The notes below the pieces were generated by a model. The model made no database searches and was not told the origin of the DNA. It saw only the letters and a list, made by a program, of their open reading frames with translations. The translations under genes and the position numbers were made by a program. DNA of 11,950 bases from Liolophura sinensis (taxonomy: Eukaryota > Mollusca > Polyplacophora > Chitonida > Chitonidae), in NCBI RefSeq assembly GCF_032854445.1, contig NC_088302.1, forward strand, positions 20,829,338 to 20,841,287, written 5' to 3'. Below are positions 8,201-11,950 of this stretch, piece after piece. Position 1 is the stretch's first letter, and each line of letters opens with the position of its first letter.

Positions 8201-11200
8201 TCAGTGGTTTACCCCGCGCATTCCGGTTTTCTCTACTCATAAAACAGACCCCCATGTGAAAAAGTCTTGATCATGGACTTAAACAACGATAATCAATCAG
8301 ACAAAATCAATCAGTCTACGATATGGTGTCATGCCAGGACGAGCTGGCTCATTTATGCTCTAGTCTTTTTTAAGAATATTCGGATTCAGCAATAGAATAA
8401 AACTAGTGCATTTATATATAGTCGGTAAATCTCGTGAGCCTAGATATCGCTGTATATAACAAACCACTAAACAGTGTGCCTTTAAAGACAGCATAAAGTC
8501 AGTCTAACCGTCCATGTTACAGACAAAGATTTAACAGCCTAATAAAAATGTATTTAGTCCAGTGAGTCTAAACGTACGTCGCTTGACCCCAAGAATTCAA
8601 TGGTGTGTCTACGCAGTTCAAGTGAAGTGGAATATTAGTTCAGACTGACATATATACACAGCTGTATGCTGAGAGCCAGCACAAGGCTACGCCAGTGAAA
8701 GGGTTTTGTGCTCTGACTATCAAAGACTTAATAACATTAGTGGTCTAACGCACATCTATTCAGTCCAAAGCTGTTCAAGGCAATGATCTGAGTGAGTGGT
8801 TTTGATTTAGAGACATTTCTTTTAGAGCCGTGATAAGAATCGTGGTTCAAATCTGATTTCCAGATTTTCAGAAAAACATAATAGACTGAACAATACGAAA
8901 ACTGAACTTTGAGAAAACACTGATGATGAATCTAAGGTAACGGATTAAAGCGCTGCAATTGTACAAGTGGTTCTGAATTCATGTCGTTTAATTAGGAAAG
9001 TTAATGATTCATCTCAAGTTGCAATAAATTAGATATGTTCTATTTACAGAACATATTAACCTATAGCATTCACTTTCAAATTCCAAAATTTAGGAAGAAA
9101 CAAATTACTAAAATACATATGTATCATATATGCCAAAGCTGACTTATAGCAATCTATTTAAAATTAATATATAATAGGATAACTTACTGATATAACCTCA
9201 GTTATTTCGGTAGATAGCTGAAAACAGCTTTTTTGGCTTTTTTTTCTGACAATTCTTGGTAACTCTACAAATCTACGGTTAATCTGGAATTCTTAGGGGG
9301 CCATGGAATGCACCATGCTAGAGCAACCGGAAACATGGTAATAAGACACCTCACCGTCCTTGTTACGTTAGTGGAAATTCTAGCAGTAACTATAGTCTGA
9401 TTGCAACATCACAGAAGTACTAAGCTTTTCAGACTTTATGTGGGATACTTTACCTACATAATTTAGCTATAGATTTACCTCGGTCCAGTGTAGACTTTTA
9501 ATTTAATAATTCATTTTTGCAAGCGGTATCGTCTTTCATATGTTTTTGGCTTACCGACAAAGAAGGGCGAAAAGTGAGCCGTAGCTGCCTTTTCTCTCCT
9601 GGATCAGTTTCATGTAGGCCCGGGGGGTGTCGGGTTTCTTCACCGCACCCAGGTTCTTCGCTTCGATCTTCTGAGACCCGGTCCACACAAATATTGCACG
9701 CAGTTTTTCTAAGTCTGTCTTGGAGCCCGCCGTCAGGTACTTGATCAGACTGTCATAACTGTCCAGTAACTTTGCAGGAGCCTTCGTAAAAATAAGTGAT
9801 AAAAGTATCAGCCTCATATAATCGTGAAACAAAACATGTAAAAATATCCTGAATAAGTTTTCGAATAAGGCCTAAGTTTCTGATTTCACCACGAACTAAA
9901 ATGTGATGAAATTAGAGTTTGGCTCGACTTTTGGGCTTATATAAACTTACTTATGTCATGACCAGTTGGCCTCTAAGGGGGATATCTGATACTATTTATG
10001 AATATTTACTAGAATAAGACCTTACCGACGAAAACCACCGTTATCAAAAATATGTAATTATAAGTTTTTACTTATGGTCTCAAAACGCTTTCCTTACATC
10101 ACTCAAGACCGATACATCTAAGTGATTAGTTTACCGACATAGTAATTAAGTTACGTTTTTCTGATTTGGTAATATGAAACCCCTGACCAAATACTTACCT
10201 TTATTGCCTTTTCTTCAATTTTCCGGAAATCTTCTGGGTCATAAATTTCCCGTTTTGATTTACTAGGAGGCGCAGGAGGCGGGTATCCATCTTGCTTGAA
10301 CGGAACATTTGACTGTAAAACAACAGTACGGAAATAAGTAATAAAAGGCGTAATAATAATAACAATATGTATTGCCCTGTCAACTATCAGGGAAATAACT
10401 ACTTTCAGAGGCATTTAGGAATTGGGATGGTATAGATTGACAGAGGAATAACTTATGGATAACAACTCCTGGATTTATTGTGTTGGTGACGTTTCGATGT
10501 GGGTTCTTACATCGTTATCAAACCATATGAACATACAGAGATACAAGACAACATATATACAGTAAGAAAGTGAGTGGTGACAAAACAGGCAACCTACCAA
10601 GTGCCTACAATGACCTAATCAGATTAGACAGTGACCGACTTAAACCCTGAAGCCAGTATCTATGTTACATTGTTGCCTGTTTTGACACCACTCCCTCTCT
10701 TGCTGTATATATGTTGTCTTGTATCTCTGTATGTTCATATGGTTTGATAACGATGTAAGAACCCACATCAAAACGTCACCAACACAATAAATCCAGGAGT
10801 TGTTATCCATAAGTAATGCCTCTGTCAATCTATCAGGGAAATACATCAGGATCTGGTATGACTGGAAACACAAGAACTATTACAGACACAGTGTGCATAT
10901 TTATTATTTGATCATTAAAACGTGAAAAACCAGTAGTGTGAACTGATTATTGTACAGAAGTTATAACCAAAGCGTTGTTATGATGTTTTCGTTTGCTTAC
11001 AGTTCCATTACTTGAAATTTTACATCGCTTTCACTAGTACTCGTTCATCTAACGACAGTGTCTTTTTGTAATACACCGGTTCCCATGCTGACATACACGT
11101 ATTCATAGTGCTGCCTCATGGAACACAATGTTAAAGTCACCAGACAAGACACCAAACAGATTAGTACTTGACGTATGTCCTTAAATGATGACCACCAAGC

Positions 11201-11416
11201 CAGGCAAATATACAGATCGCTAATTATAAATTAACGTTATGATTTGGCTCGGCTGTTACCAAGAAAATATTTAGGCTATGTTTATACCGCTGATTGTTTC
11301 AATAATTTCCCGGTTGCTTATAAAATACTTACGTCCTCGATTTCGATGCCTTGGTCCCCTGCATTCTTCTTCCGTTTTGTTTGCTTGGGGGACTGCTTTG
11401 ACGATGCACACCCCAT
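4033..11416 (-). CDS. KY-like: Kyphoscoliosis peptidase (KY)/hillarin-like protein, predicted pseudoenzyme
   Basis: Four minus-strand exons (11416-11333, 10312-10199, 9781-9555, 5233-4033) join to 1,626 nt, 541 residues plus TAG; every junction is GT-AG and phase-consistent. Residues 1-7, MGCASSK, form an N-myristoylation motif (Gly2, Ser6, Lys7) with a palmitoylatable Cys3, followed by the basic patch KRKK at 14-17. Residues 38-44 (YPPPAPP) lie in a flexible linker. Residues about 70-192 are the transglutaminase-like core (KTDLEKLRAIFVW, LFALLCRKAG, WNAVYVDGDWRLIHPLW). A KY hallmark, TDPEEF..CFPDEKEWQLL, is at 235-254. Two beta-rich repeats follow (about 265-382 and 395-507), then a Lys-rich tail (511-541). 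KY-family proteins act at muscle Z-discs and the cytoskeleton; fly hillarin is a cytoskeletal relative. Aligned to the family, the Cys, His and Asp positions are Lys130, Asn172 and His187, so peptidase or transglutaminase activity is unlikely. A scaffold role at membrane or cytoskeleton is inference. Length and domain order fit a complete family member. Confidence 0.9.
6311..6322 (+). repeat. SINE target-site duplication, left copy
   Basis: TGAGCAGCGATG immediately precedes the SINE and is repeated exactly just after its AAAT tail. Confidence 0.9.
6323..6585 (+). mobile_element. tRNA-derived SINE with (AAAT)6 tail
   Basis: The 263-bp element begins with a tRNA-like head carrying a box A match (TGGCTCAGTTGG, 6333-6344) and a box B match (AGTTCAAGCCC, 6390-6400), the internal RNA polymerase III promoter. 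A conserved central/3' domain follows, including GGAAGGTCTGTCAGCAACC, AAATATTCTTGAGTACGG and AAACACCAATC, ending in six AAAT copies (6562-6585). Perfect 12-bp direct repeats flank it. From memory this 3' sequence is widespread in molluscan genomes (V-SINE/RUDI-like or MetaSINE-like); the family name is not certain. It lies antisense to the KY-like gene within intron 3. The intact target-site duplication suggests fairly recent insertion by LINE-driven retroposition. Confidence 0.9.
6586..6597 (+). repeat. SINE target-site duplication, right copy
   Basis: TGAGCAGCGATG directly abuts the (AAAT)6 tail and is identical to the copy at 6311-6322. Confidence 0.9.
6671..6793 (+). repeat. Diverged direct duplication, copy 1
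   Basis: This segment resembles 7097-7218 in the same orientation. Shared landmarks in order are an AACTGTTCAT word, an AATAG..AC block, ACGCTC.CTAGCA and an exact 19-mer at 6770-6788, TTAATTGCAATTTATTAGA. Offsets are about 425 bp. Origin unknown; it may be part of an old transposable element. Confidence 0.6.
7097..7218 (+). repeat. Diverged direct duplication, copy 2
   Basis: Partner of 6671-6793, with the exact 19-mer at 7195-7213. Similarity fades after the 19-mer, and the sequences beyond each copy are unrelated. Confidence 0.6.
8057..8320 (+). mobile_element. Decayed SINE related to the intact copy
   Basis: From 8171 the sequence tracks the intact SINE: GGAAAAGGCTGTCAATAAC, a GGTTTACCCC-type block, TCATAAAACAGACC and an AAACAA..AATCAATCAG end, corresponding to the GGAAGGTCTGTCAGCAACC, GGGTTTCCCC, CATAATGCCGGCC and AAACACCAATC parts of the 6323-6585 element. 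A box B-like AGTTCAAGGAC is at 8116-8126 at about the right distance, and a G run at 8057-8061 could mark the head. The tail is AATCAATC-like instead of AAAT. No target-site duplication is visible, so it is older or from a sister subfamily. The left boundary is approximate. Confidence 0.55.
9555..9781 (-). CDS. KY-like: KY-like exon 3 (N-terminal half of transglutaminase-like core)
   Basis: The acceptor is TTTACGAAG, with AG at 9783-9782, weak because its upstream tract is only moderately pyrimidine-rich. The donor is TGTCG|GTAAGCC, with GT at 9554-9553. The exon is 227 nt, residues 67-141 plus two bases of Arg142. It encodes KTDLEKLRAIFVW and the segment ERKGSYGSLFALLCR, which is where the family carries its nucleophilic Cys. 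Here the anchored alignment places Lys130 at that site. Confidence 0.88.
9782..10198 (-). other. KY-like intron 2
   Basis: A 417-bp AT-rich intron between GTAAGTAT and TTTACGAAG. No repeat or open frame of note is seen. Confidence 0.8.
10199..10312 (-). CDS. KY-like: KY-like exon 2 (proline-rich linker)
   Basis: The acceptor TTTTACAG has AG at 10314-10313 and the donor AAG|GTAAGTAT has GT at 10198-10197. The exon is 114 nt, phase 0 at both ends, coding 38 residues with the run YPPPAPP and a charged helix-like end (DPEDFRKIEEKAIK) that leads into the transglutaminase-like domain. A phase 0-0 exon can be skipped without a frame break, so an isoform lacking the linker is possible. Confidence 0.85.
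10432..10593 (+). repeat. Long inverted repeat, left arm
   Basis: This arm pairs with 10672-10833 over 162 bp with 7 mismatches that I count by eye (about 96% identity) and no gaps. Mismatches cluster outside the middle: two near the outer end, one in the core, four near the loop. A 78-bp spacer (10594-10671) separates the arms. Confidence 0.93.
10672..10833 (-). repeat. Long inverted repeat, right arm
   Basis: Reverse complement of 10432-10593. The 14-mer CTATCAGGGAAATA at its outer edge (10830-10843) also occurs in direct orientation at 10384-10397, just left of the left arm. The locus may be a foldback or MITE-like element, or a local inverted duplication. No transposase is encoded nearby. 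Confidence 0.93.
11333..11416 (-). CDS. KY-like: KY-like exon 1 (coding start, lipid-anchor motif)
   Basis: ATG is at 11416-11414 and the exon encodes 28 residues ending EIED, closed by the donor GAC|GTAAGT with GT at 11332-11331. The start is chosen because the first residues, MGCASSK, form a textbook myristoylation and palmitoylation signal that works only at a true N-terminus. A good acceptor, TTTATTGCAG, ends at 11430, 13 bases before the ATG. The 5' UTR is therefore probably spliced and a non-coding first exon should lie further upstream. Confidence 0.82.
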
Positions 11417-11743
11417 GTCCTATCTTAACCTGCAATAAACAAAATCACAACGATTCGTTTGTGAATTTAATTTGAAGGGAAAAAAACACATACATGACTG
11501 GTGTTTTACACTGCAGTAACCACTGCCGGTTAATTCAGTGGAATGATGATAACAGTATAGCCAGGAAGAAACACAACAGAAAACGGAGAAAACCCCACAG
11601 TATAGCTCCGTCACGTGGTGTACTCCCTTTGCACTTGTCTAGCAGTATTTATTACTTGTATAACGGTGAAATACCAGAATTTCCTCTACCGATAAAAGTG
11701 CTATTTCAGATAACCCTTTTATTTCGACCTCTGACGAGTAAAA

Positions 11744-11751
11744 TATTTATA
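11744..11751 (-). promoter_or_regulatory. TATA-like motif
   Basis: TATTTATA on the plus strand reads TATAAATA on the minus strand. It would place a start site near 11715. It is weaker in context than the motif at 11781-11788. Confidence 0.2.
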
Positions 11752-11780
11752 GTATTTATCCTTCACTGTGTAGTGTGCCC

Positions 11781-11788
11781 TATTTATA
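11781..11788 (-). promoter_or_regulatory. TATA-box or MEF2-like motif
   Basis: The minus strand reads GGTATAAATAGGG, a good TATA box that would put transcription start near 11750. The plus strand, CTATTTATAC, also matches nine of ten positions of the MEF2 consensus, of interest because KY genes act in muscle. Both readings are inference from a short motif in AT-rich DNA. Confidence 0.3.
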
Positions 11789-11885
11789 CCGCAATTTCTA
11801 CATGTCAGTCAAATTGCATAGATCTGTCAGCAGAGCTTTTTCGTCACGCAAACCATGCAGCAATCGTGAAGAATGATGACGTACC

Positions 11886-11886
<1 letters not shown>

Positions 11887-11950
<64 letters not shown>
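11887..11950. repeat. (TA)n microsatellite, at least 32 copies
   Basis: An uninterrupted TA run reaches the end of the window, so its true length is unknown. Long perfect TA tracts can extrude cruciforms and often end contigs. Confidence 0.97.

Larger units (their letters stand above)
5234..9554 (-). other. KY-like intron 3 (4.3 kb) with transposon remnants
   Basis: This intron separates the two halves of the transglutaminase-like core. From low to high coordinate: 5234-6310 holds AT-rich sequence with scattered plus-strand open frames that match nothing I know; 6311-6597 holds a SINE and its target-site duplication; 6598-8056 includes a diverged direct duplication and an exon-like minus-strand segment at 7751-7834; 8057-8320 holds a decayed SINE relative; 8321-9554 shows nothing I can name. 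Confidence 0.75.
10313..11332 (-). other. KY-like intron 1 with a long hairpin
   Basis: A 1,020-bp intron between GTAAGTATT and TTTTACAG. Its main content is the 162-bp inverted repeat at 10432-10833. The remainder, 10834-11332, is AT-rich and shows no feature. Confidence 0.8.
11430..11886 (-). other. Presumed 5' flank and first intron of the KY-like gene
   Basis: Because a splice acceptor sits just before the start codon, this stretch should hold a non-coding first exon, an intron and the promoter. I cannot fix the donor. A palindromic E-box, CACGTG in a GTCACGTGGT setting, lies at 11612-11617. Confidence 0.35.

Noticed and set aside
10640-10873. Minus-strand open frame of 77 codons in intron 1
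   Set aside because: It lies on the right arm and loop of the inverted repeat. The left arm has a stop after the shared 36 codons, and no protein family is recognised, so it is not called as a gene.
11244-11475. Plus-strand open frames over the first coding exon
   Set aside because: Antisense to KY-like exon 1 and its flanks, with no independent support.

Overview
The window reads as a piece of an animal nuclear genome, most likely a mollusc or another lophotrochozoan. It has GT-AG introns, low gene density, satellite DNA, and a tRNA-headed SINE whose 3' half and AAAT tail I recognise as the kind common in molluscan genomes. No bacterial-style operons, rRNA genes or functional tRNA genes are visible. 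Both genes I can support lie on the minus strand.

The main gene spans 11416 down to 4033. Four exons join in perfect phase into a 541-residue protein of the kyphoscoliosis peptidase (KY)/hillarin family: an MGCASSK lipid-anchor N-terminus, a basic and proline-rich linker, a transglutaminase-like domain, two beta-sandwich repeats and a lysine-rich tail. By my alignment all three positions of the Cys-His-Asp triad are substituted (Lys130, Asn172, His187), so it looks like a membrane-tethered pseudoenzyme. A close AATAAA follows the stop codon and TATA-like motifs lie upstream.

At the left end two internal exons of a second minus-strand gene (1339-1174 and 772-489) join in phase to give 150 residues. 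The second exon resembles the base of the dynein heavy chain microtubule-binding stalk. Its start and end are not visible. Either the gene runs out of the window on one or both sides, in which case the KY-like gene could sit inside one of its introns, or it is a remnant.

Between the two genes is a 1,984-bp satellite made of exactly 64 units of 31 bp. No net length change was found wherever the register was checked, and higher-order duplications of 310 and 434 bp are visible. The introns of the KY-like gene hold an intact SINE with a perfect 12-bp target-site duplication, a decayed relative of it, a diverged 123-bp direct duplication, and a 162-bp inverted repeat (about 96% identity, 78-bp spacer) that would fold the pre-mRNA into a long hairpin. 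The window ends in a (TA)n tract of at least 32 copies.
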